A stretch of DNA of 45,304 bases from CBFFRJ01 sp051486985 (GCF_051486985.1 NZ_JAHVDV010000038.1:1-45304), one strand, 5' to 3'; counted from the stretch's first letter, positions 8,464-16,836 are shown. A program made the numbers and translations. The notes: generated from the letters alone by a model not told the origin.

Positions 8464-9480
8464 ATGGCAAAAACGACGCGCCCGACCATCAGCGATGTCG
8501 CAAAAGCGGCGAAAACGGGCAAAACCAGTATTTCACGCTATCTGAACGGCGAAAAACACCTGCTGTCAGAGGCGCTGCTGGCGCGTATTGAAGCCGCGAT
8601 TGCTGAACTCGACTATCGTCCAAGCCTGATGGCCCGCGGGCTAAAGCATGGGCGCACCCGCCTGATTGGTTTAATCATCGCCGACATCACGAATCCGTAC
8701 TCAGTGCACGTACTGAGCGGCATCGAAGCCGCCTGTCGTGAAATGGGCTTCACGCCGCTGGTCTGTAATACCAACAATGAAATCAACCAGGAGCTGCACT
8801 ACCTCGATTTGCTGCGAAGCTACCAGGTGGAAGGCATTGTGGTCAACGCCGTTGGCATGCGTGAAGAGGGGCTGAACCGCCTGCAACAATCCTCCCTGCC
8901 GATGGTGCTGATTGACCGTAAAATCCCCGATTTCGCCTGTGATGTGGTCGGACTGGATAACACCCAGGCGGCCACCACCGCCACCGAGCACCTGGTTGAA
9001 CAGGGTTTTGAGGCGCTGCTGTTTCTGAGCGAGCCGCTGGGCACCGTCAATACCCGTCGCGAGCGGTTGTCTGCCTTTCGCGCTACGCTTGCCCGCTACC
9101 CCGGTGTGGTGGCCGAAAACGCCGAAGTGCCGCTACACGAAGCAGAACAGATGGATAACACCCTGCGCCAGTTTCACACCCGCTATCGCGGGATGCGCAA
9201 AGCGGTTATCTCTGCCAATGGTGCACTGACTCTGCAGGTCGCCCGTTCACTGAAACGTATTGGCCTGCACTGGGGCAGTGACATCGGTCTGCTTGGGTTC
9301 GATGAGCTGGAGTGGGCGGAGCTGGCAGGTGTTGGGATCACCACCTTAAAGCAGCCGACCTGGCAGATTGGCTATGCCGCCGTTGAACAGGTCGTGCAAC
9401 GTATTGAGGGTAAAAGCGATACCGTGCGTGAGCGGGTATTTTCAGGCGAACTCATCGTCCGTGGCTCCACGGCACGATAA
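8464..9480 (+). CDS. ptxS: LacI-family regulator of the 2-ketogluconate operon (PtxS-like)
   Basis: 338-aa transcriptional regulator of the LacI/GalR type. The helix-turn-helix spans about residues 9-29 (TISDVAKAAKTGKTSISRYLN), followed by the hinge helix region (RPSLMARGLKHGRT) and a periplasmic-binding-protein-like effector domain (IGLIIADITNPYS through IGLLGFDELEWAELAG). The ATG at 8464 has GAGGGAAG upstream and puts the HTH at the N-terminus; the reading frame is open farther upstream, but that part has no family features. It is transcribed in the same direction as kguE, 110 bases ahead. In Pseudomonas the LacI-type PtxS represses kguEKTD and responds to 2-ketogluconate; the same role is inferred here from synteny and the palindrome at 9529-9542. 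The symbol is therefore provisional. Confidence 0.8.
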   Translation: MAKTTRPTISDVAKAAKTGKTSISRYLNGEKHLLSEALLARIEAAIAELDYRPSLMARGLKHGRTRLIGLIIADITNPYSVHVLSGIEAACREMGFTPLVCNTNNEINQELHYLDLLRSYQVEGIVVNAVGMREEGLNRLQQSSLPMVLIDRKIPDFACDVVGLDNTQAATTATEHLVEQGFEALLFLSEPLGTVNTRRERLSAFRATLARYPGVVAENAEVPLHEAEQMDNTLRQFHTRYRGMRKAVISANGALTLQVARSLKRIGLHWGSDIGLLGFDELEWAELAGVGITTLKQPTWQIGYAAVEQVVQRIEGKSDTVRERVFSGELIVRGSTAR

Positions 9481-9528
9481 TTAACCTTCGTGATGACGAT
9501 CATAAATTCAACATAGTGACCTTTTCTT

Positions 9529-9542
9529 TGGAACCGGTTCCA
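9529..9542. promoter_or_regulatory. PtxS-type operator palindrome upstream of kguE
   Basis: A perfect 14-bp palindrome, TGGAACCGGTTCCA, lies 48 bases before the kguE start. Its CCGG centre is typical of LacI-family operators and it differs from the Pseudomonas PtxS site TGAAACCGGTTTCA at one symmetric pair. It probably binds the adjacent LacI-type protein; 2-ketogluconate as inducer is inferred. Confidence 0.8.
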
Positions 9543-9590
9543 TCTAGCGTTAAAGGCAGATGCAGTCTTTAACTTTGAGGAAGCCGGAAG

Positions 9591-10340
9591 ATGAAAAGAA
9601 AAATCATCGTGGTCACCGCCGCCTACGGCAACGAACAGATTCGCGCGCTCGGTGGGCAGCTTGCTGTTCTGCCGATCATCGCCGAAGCGGGCGCTGACGG
9701 CGTGGAAATTCGTCGTGAACTGCTGAGTCCGAAAGAGCTCAGCCACCTGGCCTCACTCTCCTTTGCTATCGAAGCCCATAACCTGCTGGCCTGTTACTCC
9801 GCACCCGAGCCATTGTGCCTGCAAGATGGCTCGCTGAACCCACGCCTCCCTGACCTGCTGGAAGAAGCCCGCACCCTGAAGGCGCAGTGGCTGAAAGTCT
9901 CGCTGGGCCACTACCAGCAAAAAGCAGCGCTCGAGCAGCTGTGCGACTGGCTGGAAGAGAGCGGTATGGCGCTGGTGGTGGAAAACGATCAGACCGAATG
10001 CGGACAGCTTGCCCCGATGCAGCGTTTTAAAGCCGCCTGCAGCGTACTCAAACTCCCGGTCACGCTGACGTTCGACACCGGTAACTGGCTATGGGTCGGC
10101 GATTCACCGGAAGAGGCTGCGCGCCAGCTTGCTCCTGCCGTGAGCTATATTCATGTTAAGGCCGCGGTGCCACATCAGGAAAAGTTTCGCGCAGTGGCCC
10201 CCGACAAGGCCGATGACCGCTGGCTCGCATTGCTGGATCAGCTGCCGCCCGATGCCCCACGCGGCATTGAGTTTCCGCTCGAAGGAGGCGACCTGACCGC
10301 CGTCACCCGCCACTACGTTAACCTGTTGCGTGAGGAGTAA
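9591..10340 (+). CDS. kguE: KguE, putative sugar epimerase/isomerase
   Basis: 249-aa protein of the xylose-isomerase-like TIM-barrel superfamily. Visible elements are GADGVEIRREL near residue 35, VVENDQ around 128, LTFDTGNWLW around 160, YIHVKAA around 185 and a terminal GIEFPLEG: acidic and His residues at strand ends consistent with a metal site. It is the first gene of the kgu operon, as in Pseudomonas. The reaction KguE performs is not established; the core route 2-ketogluconate to 6-phosphogluconate does not need an epimerase. GAGGAAGCCGGAAG precedes the ATG. Its stop codon is 4 bases ahead of kguK. Confidence 0.85.
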   Translation: MKRKIIVVTAAYGNEQIRALGGQLAVLPIIAEAGADGVEIRRELLSPKELSHLASLSFAIEAHNLLACYSAPEPLCLQDGSLNPRLPDLLEEARTLKAQWLKVSLGHYQQKAALEQLCDWLEESGMALVVENDQTECGQLAPMQRFKAACSVLKLPVTLTFDTGNWLWVGDSPEEAARQLAPAVSYIHVKAAVPHQEKFRAVAPDKADDRWLALLDQLPPDAPRGIEFPLEGGDLTAVTRHYVNLLREE

Positions 10341-10344
10341 CGCC

Positions 10345-11283
10345 ATGCACAACCCGCTTGATGTCATTACCATTGGCGAAGCCATGGCCATGTTCGTTGC
10401 CACCGACACCGGCGACCTGGCCGATGCCGAACACTTTGTGAAGCGCGTGGCGGGCGCAGAGCTGAATGTCGCTACCGGGCTGGCCCGCCTGGGCATGAAC
10501 GTGAGCTGGGTAAGCCGCGTGGGTGATGACAGCTTTGGTCGTTTCGTCCTGAATTCGTTGAAAAAAGAGAAGATTGATGCCAGCGGCGTCACCGTGGATT
10601 GCCGCTTCGCAACCGGCTATCAGCTGAAATCGAAAGCCGAAAATGGAACCGATCCCATCGTGGAGTATTTCCGCAAAGGGTCTGCTGCAAGTCATCTCTC
10701 CACCGACGATTTTGATGCTGCCGTCTTCCTGCGGGCGCGTCATTTGCATCTGAGTGGCGTGGCGGCGGCACTCTCTTCCACCTCTTATGTCCTGCTGGAA
10801 CATGCGGCAGCAACCATGAAAGCGCAGGGCAAAACGATTTCCTTTGATCCGAATCTGCGTCCGGTGCTGTGGAAAAGTGAAGCCGAGATGGTGGAGAAAT
10901 TAAATCGCCTCGCCTTCCAGGCCGACTGGGTGCTGCCAGGGCTGAAAGAGGGGGTCATCCTCACCGGACAGCAAACGCCGGAGGGTATTGCTGATTTCTA
11001 TCTTGAACGCGGCGTAAAAGCGGTGGTGATAAAAACCGGTCCGGACGGCGCCTGGTATAAAACCGCCAGCGGTGAACAGGGAGTGGTCGCACCGGTGAAG
11101 GTGGACAACGTGGTGGACACCGTAGGCGCGGGAGATGGGTTTGCCGTTGGCGTCATCAGCGCGCTGCTTGAAGGCAAAACGCTGCATCAGGCCGTAGAGC
11201 GCGGTAACAAAATTGGCGCTCTGGCCATCCAGGTACTGGGTGACAGCGAAGGGCTGCCCACGCGGGAACAACTGGGGGAATGA
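10345..11283 (+). CDS. kguK: 2-ketogluconate kinase (PfkB/ribokinase family)
   Basis: Phosphorylates 2-keto-D-gluconate with ATP to 2-keto-6-phosphogluconate. The 312-aa protein shows the PfkB layout: N-terminal GEAMAMFV, the Gly-rich GAELNVATGLARLG (37-50), FDPNLRP (168-173) and the ATP/catalytic motif DTVGAGDGF with Asp264 as base. The family also includes 2-keto-3-deoxygluconate kinases (KdgK); the operon partners argue for 2-ketogluconate. The ATG at 10345 follows GAGGAG; a GTG at 10330 is in frame but overlaps kguE. A palindromic repeat lies between it and kguT. Confidence 0.88.
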   Translation: MHNPLDVITIGEAMAMFVATDTGDLADAEHFVKRVAGAELNVATGLARLGMNVSWVSRVGDDSFGRFVLNSLKKEKIDASGVTVDCRFATGYQLKSKAENGTDPIVEYFRKGSAASHLSTDDFDAAVFLRARHLHLSGVAAALSSTSYVLLEHAAATMKAQGKTISFDPNLRPVLWKSEAEMVEKLNRLAFQADWVLPGLKEGVILTGQQTPEGIADFYLERGVKAVVIKTGPDGAWYKTASGEQGVVAPVKVDNVVDTVGAGDGFAVGVISALLEGKTLHQAVERGNKIGALAIQVLGDSEGLPTREQLGE

Positions 11284-11293
11284 CGCGTTTACA

Positions 11294-11374
11294 CCCTCAC
11301 CCTAACCCTCTCCCTCAAGGGAGAGGGAATGTTTTCCCCCTCGCCCCTCTGGGGAGAGGGCCGGGGTGAGGGGG
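11294..11374. repeat. REP-like element between kguK and kguT
   Basis: An 81-bp element starting CCCTCACCC and ending GGGTGAGGGGG, with internal CTCTCCC/GGGAGAG and CCCCTCT/GGGGAGAGGG hairpins, so the whole unit can fold into a cruciform-like structure. It lies within the kgu operon, in a 166-base gap, and may affect mRNA stability or read-through. Confidence 0.8.
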
Positions 11375-11449
11375 ACACCTACTCACCAAAAAACACTGCC
11401 ACCCGACCCTACATCCGGCGGCACAAACCTCAACCATAGAGGCTCTCTT

Positions 11450-12736
11450 ATGAAAAGCTCGACAAATGCAGCAAAACGCTGGCTTTACATTATGCCGATT
11501 GTTTTCATCACCTACAGTCTGGCCTACCTTGATCGCGCAAACTTCAGTTTCGCTTCCGCTGCCGGTATTAACGACGACCTGGGGATCACGAAAGGGGTCT
11601 CCTCGCTGTTAGGCGCCCTGTTCTTCCTCGGCTATTTCTTCTTCCAGATCCCCGGCGCGATTTATGCAGAGCGTCGCAGCGTCCGTAAGCTTATCTTCGT
11701 CTGCCTGATCCTCTGGGGAGGGTGCGCCTCTCTCACCGGGATGGTTAACAATATTCCTATGCTTGCCGCCATTCGTTTTATTCTTGGGGTGGTGGAAGCG
11801 GCGGTCATGCCAGCAATGCTGATTTACATCAGCAGCTGGTTTACCAAATCGGAACGCTCACGTGCCAACACCTTCCTGATCCTGGGTAACCCGGTCACCG
11901 TACTGTGGATGTCGGTGGTTTCCGGCTATCTGATTCAGGCGCTTGGCTGGCGTGAAATGTTCATTATCGAGGGGGTTCCGGCCATCATCTGGGCCTTCGC
12001 CTGGTGGATGCTGGTTCGTGATAAACCGGCGCAGGTAGGCTGGTTATCTGCCGATGAAAAGTCTGCGCTGCAGGCACAACTGGATCAGGAACAACAGGGT
12101 ATTAAAGCAGTACGTAACTACGGTGAAGCCTTCCGCTCCCGTAACGTTATCCTGCTGTGTATGCAGTATTTTGCCTGGAGTATTGGTGTATACGGCTTCG
12201 TACTGTGGCTGCCGTCCATTCTGCGCAACGGTGGAACGAATCTCGGTATGGTGGAAGTGGGCTGGCTCTCCTCCGTCCCCTATCTGGCCGCGACCATTGC
12301 CATGATCCTTGCCTCATGGGCTTCTGACAAACTGCAAAACCGTAAGCTGTTTGTCTGGCCACTGTTGCTGATTGGCGGGCTGGCCTTTATCGGCTCCTGG
12401 GCCGTGGGCGCTGACCACTTCTGGGTTTCCTATACCCTGCTGGTGGTGGCAGGTGCTGCAATGTACGCCCCCTACGGCCCCTTCTTTGCCATCATCCCCG
12501 AGATGCTGCCGCGTAACGTGGCGGGCGGCGCAATGGCACTCATCAATAGTATGGGGGCGCTCGGTTCGTTCTTTGGCTCCTGGTTTGTCGGCTACCTCAA
12601 TGGCGCCACCGGTAGCCCGTCTGCGTCGTACATTTTTATGGGGGTGGCGCTTTTTGCCTCTGTATGGCTTACTTTAATTGTTAAGCCCACTTCAGTTAGC
12701 GATAAAACGATTTCAACGGGCGCACGACACGCCTGA
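11450..12736 (+). CDS. kguT: 2-ketogluconate transporter KguT (MFS)
   Basis: Inner-membrane major facilitator of the anion:cation symporter (phthalate permease-like) type, 428 aa, with about 12 membrane helices. Typical signatures are YLDRANFSFA in helix 1, the first-loop region YAERRSVRK, FLGYFFFQIPG and the repeated second-half motif SDKLQNRK. The ATG at 11450 follows AGAGG; the frame is open upstream only through the repeat element. Its place between kguK and the reductase matches the Pseudomonas kguT position, so 2-ketogluconate uptake is the best guess. It resembles yiaX2 (39740-41059) in family and layout; close sugar-acid substrates cannot be excluded. Confidence 0.87.
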   Translation: MKSSTNAAKRWLYIMPIVFITYSLAYLDRANFSFASAAGINDDLGITKGVSSLLGALFFLGYFFFQIPGAIYAERRSVRKLIFVCLILWGGCASLTGMVNNIPMLAAIRFILGVVEAAVMPAMLIYISSWFTKSERSRANTFLILGNPVTVLWMSVVSGYLIQALGWREMFIIEGVPAIIWAFAWWMLVRDKPAQVGWLSADEKSALQAQLDQEQQGIKAVRNYGEAFRSRNVILLCMQYFAWSIGVYGFVLWLPSILRNGGTNLGMVEVGWLSSVPYLAATIAMILASWASDKLQNRKLFVWPLLLIGGLAFIGSWAVGADHFWVSYTLLVVAGAAMYAPYGPFFAIIPEMLPRNVAGGAMALINSMGALGSFFGSWFVGYLNGATGSPSASYIFMGVALFASVWLTLIVKPTSVSDKTISTGARHA

Positions 12737-12756
12737 ATCATCACGAGGGAGAATTC

Positions 12757-13731
12757 ATGAAGCCGTCCATTATCCTGTACAAAGCATTGCCTGAAGATTT
12801 ACAACGCCGTCTGGAAGAACATTTCACCCTCACGCAGGTACCGAACCTGCGTCCTGAAACCGTGGAACAGTACGCCGATGCGTTTGCGAATGCCGAGGGT
12901 TTGCTGGGTTCCAGTGAGAAGGTGGGAAGTGCGCTGCTGGAGAAGATGCCGAAGCTGCGTGCCGCCTCCACTATCTCTGTTGGCTATGACGCCTTCGATA
13001 TGGACGCGCTGAATGCGAAAAAGATTGTGTTAATGCATACCCCGACCGTGCTGACCGAAACCGTGGCCGATACCATTATGGCGCTGGTGCTCAGCTCCGC
13101 TCGTCGGGTGGTGGAAGTGGCCGAGCGCGTGAAAAAGGGCGAATGGACCAAAGGCATTGGGCCGGATTGGTTTGGGGTCGATGTGCATCACAAAACGGTC
13201 GGTATTGTGGGCATGGGGCGTATTGGTCTGGCGGTGGCCCAGCGCGCCCACCTGGGTTTTGGCATGCCGGTTCTTTATCACGCACGCCGCCAGCATGAAG
13301 AGGCGGAAACCCGCTTTCAGGCGCGTTACTGCGATCTTGATACCCTGTTAAAAGAGTCTGATTTTGTGGTGCTGGTTCTGCCTTACACCGAAGAGACACA
13401 CCACCTGATTAATGCAGAGAAGTTTGCCCTCATGAAATCGTCCGCCATCTTCGTCAACGCCGGGCGTGGTCCGGTGGTCGACGAAAATGCCCTGATCGAG
13501 GCACTGAAAGAGGGTGAAATTCATGCCGCCGGGCTGGATGTGTTTGAGAAAGAGCCCTTACCTGCTGACTCTCCGCTGCTCACGCTGCCAAATGTAGTCG
13601 CACTGCCGCACATTGGCTCCGCCACGCATGAAACGCGTTACGGTATGGCAGCCTGCGCCGTCGATAATCTCATTGATGCCCTTAGCGGCAACATTGAGAA
13701 GAACTGCGTGAATCCTGACGTAGCAAAATAA
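12757..13731 (+). CDS. ghrB: 2-keto-(6-phospho)gluconate / glyoxylate-hydroxypyruvate reductase
   Basis: 324-aa D-2-hydroxyacid dehydrogenase, same length as E. coli GhrB and similar throughout. The NAD(P) Rossmann motif is GMGRIG (152-157); the catalytic set is Arg in NAGRGPVVDENAL, Glu in GLDVFEKEPL and His in LPHIGSATHETR. E. coli GhrB (TkrA) reduces glyoxylate, hydroxypyruvate and 2-ketogluconate. Here it is the last gene of the kgu operon, 20 bases after kguT with a GAGGGAGA ribosome site, the place of kguD in Pseudomonas, whose product reduces 2-keto-6-phosphogluconate to 6-phosphogluconate. The gene may serve both roles. A strong terminator follows. Confidence 0.93.
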   Translation: MKPSIILYKALPEDLQRRLEEHFTLTQVPNLRPETVEQYADAFANAEGLLGSSEKVGSALLEKMPKLRAASTISVGYDAFDMDALNAKKIVLMHTPTVLTETVADTIMALVLSSARRVVEVAERVKKGEWTKGIGPDWFGVDVHHKTVGIVGMGRIGLAVAQRAHLGFGMPVLYHARRQHEEAETRFQARYCDLDTLLKESDFVVLVLPYTEETHHLINAEKFALMKSSAIFVNAGRGPVVDENALIEALKEGEIHAAGLDVFEKEPLPADSPLLTLPNVVALPHIGSATHETRYGMAACAVDNLIDALSGNIEKNCVNPDVAK

Positions 13732-13743
13732 TTACGCAGGCAT

Positions 13744-13776
13744 AAAAAAAGAGGCGACAGGGTCGCCTCTTTTTTA
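13744..13776. terminator. Bidirectional terminator between ghrB and yiaF
   Basis: Perfect 8-bp stem GAGGCGAC/GTCGCCTC (13751-13758 with 13762-13769), with seven A's on the left and six T's on the right. It ends the kgu-ghrB operon and the convergent yiaF transcript. Confidence 0.92.
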
Positions 13777-13788
13777 TTGTCGCAGCGC

Positions 13789-14499
13789 TTACTGCGTGGC
13801 GCTCACGGTGGCCGTCCATGCCTGGGTGAACGCCTGGTGCTGAGCAGCAAGCGGCCCAATCAGCGTGTTATACTGGCTCGCCTGCTGTGAGGTCGGGAAC
13901 TGAATACCGTTTGCAACAAAGCTGACCTGCGTACCCTGTTGCGCAATGAAATCACCAACCTGCACAAGCTGCTGCGTGAAGATTTGCGCCGCCGGGATCA
14001 GCGGTTGCAGCGCGTTAGCCGGGTTGGTGACCACCTTCGAATATATTTTATCAAAGACAGGTTTGAGATCGTCTGCCTGTTTCAGCGCAGAGTGCGCGGC
14101 ATCTGCCTGCATTTTTGCATTTTGCAGCTGCTGGCTCAGCACACCCAGAGAGCCATTGGCCTGACGCAGCGGTTCACGCTGAGTGACATAATCCTGCGGC
14201 ACACGGATCGCGTTAACGCTATCCACAACCGGACGCAAACCTGAATCCATCGCCTGGTTCACCTGTTGGGAGTAACCATACAGGATTGCATAATCGGACA
14301 CGAACGGACCAAATTGTTTTTTCTGGTCAGCCGTCAGCGCGGGAAGACGTTCGCTGCTGCGCATTGCGCTATTTTGCAGGAAATCGATAAACGCTTTGCG
14401 CTGATCGCCTTCTTTATCAAAGCACCCACTCAGTCCAACTACCATCAGTAACGCCGCAAGTGGCGCAAACCAGCGAGAACAGGACGTTCCTGTCGCCAT
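13789..14499 (-). CDS. yiaF: DUF3053 lipoprotein YiaF
   Basis: Predicted lipoprotein of 236 aa, the E. coli length. The signal is MATGTSCSRWFAPLAALLMV followed by the lipobox LSGC, with lipidated Cys26. The mature part is mainly helical and rich in Gln and Ala (QQLQNAKMQADAAHSALKQADD). Residue +2 after the Cys is Phe, not Asp, which favours outer-membrane sorting by Lol. The start at 14499 follows AGGAG at 6 bases and matches E. coli; the frame stays open to 14619 without support. Function unknown. Confidence 0.93.
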   Translation of the reverse strand: MATGTSCSRWFAPLAALLMVVGLSGCFDKEGDQRKAFIDFLQNSAMRSSERLPALTADQKKQFGPFVSDYAILYGYSQQVNQAMDSGLRPVVDSVNAIRVPQDYVTQREPLRQANGSLGVLSQQLQNAKMQADAAHSALKQADDLKPVFDKIYSKVVTNPANALQPLIPAAQIFTQQLVQVGDFIAQQGTQVSFVANGIQFPTSQQASQYNTLIGPLAAQHQAFTQAWTATVSATQ

Positions 14500-14876
14500 T
14501 TTAAACTCCTTTAACCCATATAAAACAAAGACGGCACCCGCGTGCCCAACGCTGACAAGGATAGTCCAGGACGGCCTCAGAGGATACCCTTTTCCTTCTA
14601 TTCTTATTGACGAAACCACTACAACATCGACGCGCAGAATATAGTCCTGGCTTATGCGACTTTTTGCTAACTATTTACAAAAAAATACGGACTTAACACA
14701 GATTGTTCTTAATCAAGTAATTAAGATGCAGCGAAACGTTTGAATATGCATTCTGAAGACATCAAAAGGTCCTTAGCCTGCAATATATCTCTGTTAAGAC
14801 CCTCCACACGCTGTTTTACCGACTATTCTTACTCATGCTGTATCTCTATCCGCTGTGTGATTTTGAGGAGTTCTCA
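14500..14876. other. Divergent yiaF-yiaG intergenic region
   Basis: 377 bases between two divergent genes. It must hold both promoters. The part near 14640-14760 is AT-rich (for example TATTTACAAAAAAATACGG). I see no clear operator, hairpin or small gene, and cannot choose promoter hexamers with confidence. Confidence 0.5.
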
Positions 14877-15170
14877 ATGGAGAATAAAGATCCGATGTTT
14901 GAGCTGCTAAGCAGTCTGGAACAGATTGTTTTTAAAAAAGATGTAACGCAAGCGGTAACCCTTACCCAGAAGGCGAATACATTCAATGAATTGGAACAAC
15001 TACGCCGTGGTACTGGGTTGAAGTTAGACGACTTTGCTCGTGCAATGGGAGTGACGGTAACGATGGTCCAGGAATGGGAATCGAAACGCGTACGTCCCTC
15101 AGCAACCGAGATGAAACTGATGCGCCTGATCCACTCGAACCCGACGCTCAGTAAGCAGTTGATGGAATAA
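14877..15170 (+). CDS. yiaG: XRE-family helix-turn-helix protein YiaG
   Basis: 97-aa DNA-binding protein similar to E. coli YiaG (96 aa). The HTH is at about residues 49-72 (KLDDFARAMGVTVTMVQEWESK), followed by a conserved tail ending SNPTLSKQLME. The N-terminal 35 residues contain a short helix (FELLSSLEQIVF). It resembles HigA/MqsA-type antitoxin HTH domains, but no partner toxin gene is adjacent. The ATG at 14877 follows GAGGAG; the frame is open upstream to 14835 but without a ribosome site. In E. coli the next gene is cspA; here it is an oppositely oriented ABC-F gene. Confidence 0.9.
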   Translation: MENKDPMFELLSSLEQIVFKKDVTQAVTLTQKANTFNELEQLRRGTGLKLDDFARAMGVTVTMVQEWESKRVRPSATEMKLMRLIHSNPTLSKQLME

Positions 15171-15186
15171 AAGTAGTACGTCAGGG

Positions 15187-15212
15187 CCCCCGCGATGCCG
15201 GGGGTTTATGTT
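15187..15212. terminator. Terminator between yiaG and the ABC-F gene
   Basis: CCCCCG (15187-15192) pairs with CGGGGG (15199-15204) around a six-base loop, followed on the plus strand by TTTATGTTTT. The T tract is interrupted, so efficiency is uncertain. Confidence 0.65.
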
Positions 15213-15213
15213 T

Positions 15214-16836
15214 TCAGTACCACGCCTCAAAGATAATTTCATCCCCTCGCCATTGCAGACAGTGTGTCAGTCTTAGCCCCTGAAGAAACGACTCATCATG
15301 TGAAACCACCATCAACGCCCCCGGAAAGGTCGCCAGCGCGCTTTCAATCGCCAGCGTCGAGGCGAGATCGAGATGGTTAGTCGGCTCATCCAGCAACAAT
15401 AACTGCACAGCGTCGCGTCGCCAGAGTACGCAGGCCAGCGCGGCCTTCAATCGCTCACCGCCACTTAATGCCGCCAGGGGTAACGTGACTTTATCTGCCC
15501 CCAACTGCAACTGCGCCAGGCGCGTGCGCAACGCCCCTTCGGTAAGAGGCGTCTCTTCAGCACCCAGGTTTTCAAGTAAAGAGAGCGACAGATCCAGCCC
15601 CGTCAGATGCTGGTCAAGATAAGCCGTGGTCACGGGTACATGGCAGAAGCCTGAGAGGGGCGCTATTTCACCAGTGAGAACCTTCAGTAGCGTCGACTTA
15701 CCGCAGCCGTTTGGCCCACGCAGCGCCACCCGTACCGGCCCTTCCATCCGCACGCTTAACGGGGCGAGCGGTGTAAACGGCAGAACAACCTCGTCCAGTA
15801 CCAGCACCTGTTTCCCGTCGGCAACATGGGTGCCCGGCAGGGTAAAGAGCACCGGGGCCGCGTCCTCAACCCGCTCGCGGGCCAGGTTTACCGCAGCGCT
15901 GAGGGCATCGTTCTGCTCACGGTGTTGACGACGAACCGTGCCAGTACGCTCCTTTGCAGCACCTTTATATTTCACCCGTTCAAACGAGGCGATGTTCAGA
16001 TTATCAACATTACGCAAGGTCTGCGCAGAGCGCCGCTGGCTGGCGTCATGCTCTTTTTGCAGACGAAGGCGGGTACGACGACGTTCGGTAGTGGCATGCT
16101 CCAGCGCCGCCTGAGCGGCCTGTTGCTCCGCACTGCGCTGGCGCTGATAGTCGGCATAGTTCCCGCCATAGCTGCGCAGCCCTGAAGGGGTAAGCTCAAG
16201 AATACGTGGCATCAGAGCCAACAGTTCACGATCGTGCGTGGCCACCAGAGTGCCGCCACGTCTGCGACTGAGCAGGCTACAGAGCCACTCACGTCCCTGG
16301 CGGTCGAGATGGTTTGTCGGTTCGTCCAACAGCAGATAATCCGGATCTTGCAGAAAGGCGGCACACAGTAACGCCCGTATTCGCTCGCCGCCGCTGAGCG
16401 TCAGGGCGGGGAGCCGGGCAGAGAAAGCGGGTAAGCCCGCCTCGATAAAAGCAGCCTCAAGACGCTCCTGCAGGTCCCAGAATCCGTCCATTTGCTCAAG
16501 GTCGCCGGGATGGTAATCGCCCTGCTCAATCCGTTCGCGGGCGGCAAAGAGAGCCTCATAGCCCAGCAGGCCGGCAAGGGTCGTCTCTGGCGTCACCCTC
16601 TGCTGCTGCGCAACATAGGCCAGTGAACCACTTCGCTCAATATGCCCATAAGCAGGCTTATCCAGGCCGGCGAGTAGCCGTAGCAGGCAGGTTTTGCCGC
16701 TACCGTTACGGCCAACAAGACCACATAGCTCAGCCTCAAGCGTGAGCGTTAACGGACCAAAAAGGGTGTCTCCTGTCGCAAACTGACAGGTAAGTTGGTG
16801 CAATATAAATGAGGGGGATTGGGCGCAATGAGCCAT
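15214..16836 (-). CDS. ABC-F family ATPase (ribosome-associated type)
   Basis: 540-aa soluble protein with two ABC ATPase domains and no membrane segment, the ABC-F layout. Domain 1 has Walker A GRNGSGKT (42-49), signature LSGGER and Walker B LLLDEPTNHLD; domain 2 has GPNGCGKST, LSGGERL and LLLDEPTNHLD. The linker is long, charged and Arg-rich (ATTERRRTRLRLQKEHDASQ, then KYKGAAKERTGT), as in proteins that reach the ribosomal P/E-site region. It does not look like a close copy of EttA, Uup, YbiT or YheS, although I cannot align it here. ABC-F proteins are translation factors or antibiotic ribosome-protection proteins; which applies is unknown. The ATG at 16836 follows AGGAG; the GTG six bases earlier overlaps that site. 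It stands where cspA lies in E. coli. Confidence 0.88.
   Translation of the reverse strand: MAHCAQSPSFILHQLTCQFATGDTLFGPLTLTLEAELCGLVGRNGSGKTCLLRLLAGLDKPAYGHIERSGSLAYVAQQQRVTPETTLAGLLGYEALFAARERIEQGDYHPGDLEQMDGFWDLQERLEAAFIEAGLPAFSARLPALTLSGGERIRALLCAAFLQDPDYLLLDEPTNHLDRQGREWLCSLLSRRRGGTLVATHDRELLALMPRILELTPSGLRSYGGNYADYQRQRSAEQQAAQAALEHATTERRRTRLRLQKEHDASQRRSAQTLRNVDNLNIASFERVKYKGAAKERTGTVRRQHREQNDALSAAVNLARERVEDAAPVLFTLPGTHVADGKQVLVLDEVVLPFTPLAPLSVRMEGPVRVALRGPNGCGKSTLLKVLTGEIAPLSGFCHVPVTTAYLDQHLTGLDLSLSLLENLGAEETPLTEGALRTRLAQLQLGADKVTLPLAALSGGERLKAALACVLWRRDAVQLLLLDEPTNHLDLASTLAIESALATFPGALMVVSHDESFLQGLRLTHCLQWRGDEIIFEAWY

Noticed and set aside
14877..15170. yiaG as the antitoxin of a toxin-antitoxin pair
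   Set aside because: The HTH resembles HigA-type antitoxins, but there is no small toxin-like gene on either side; it is a conserved stand-alone gene in E. coli.
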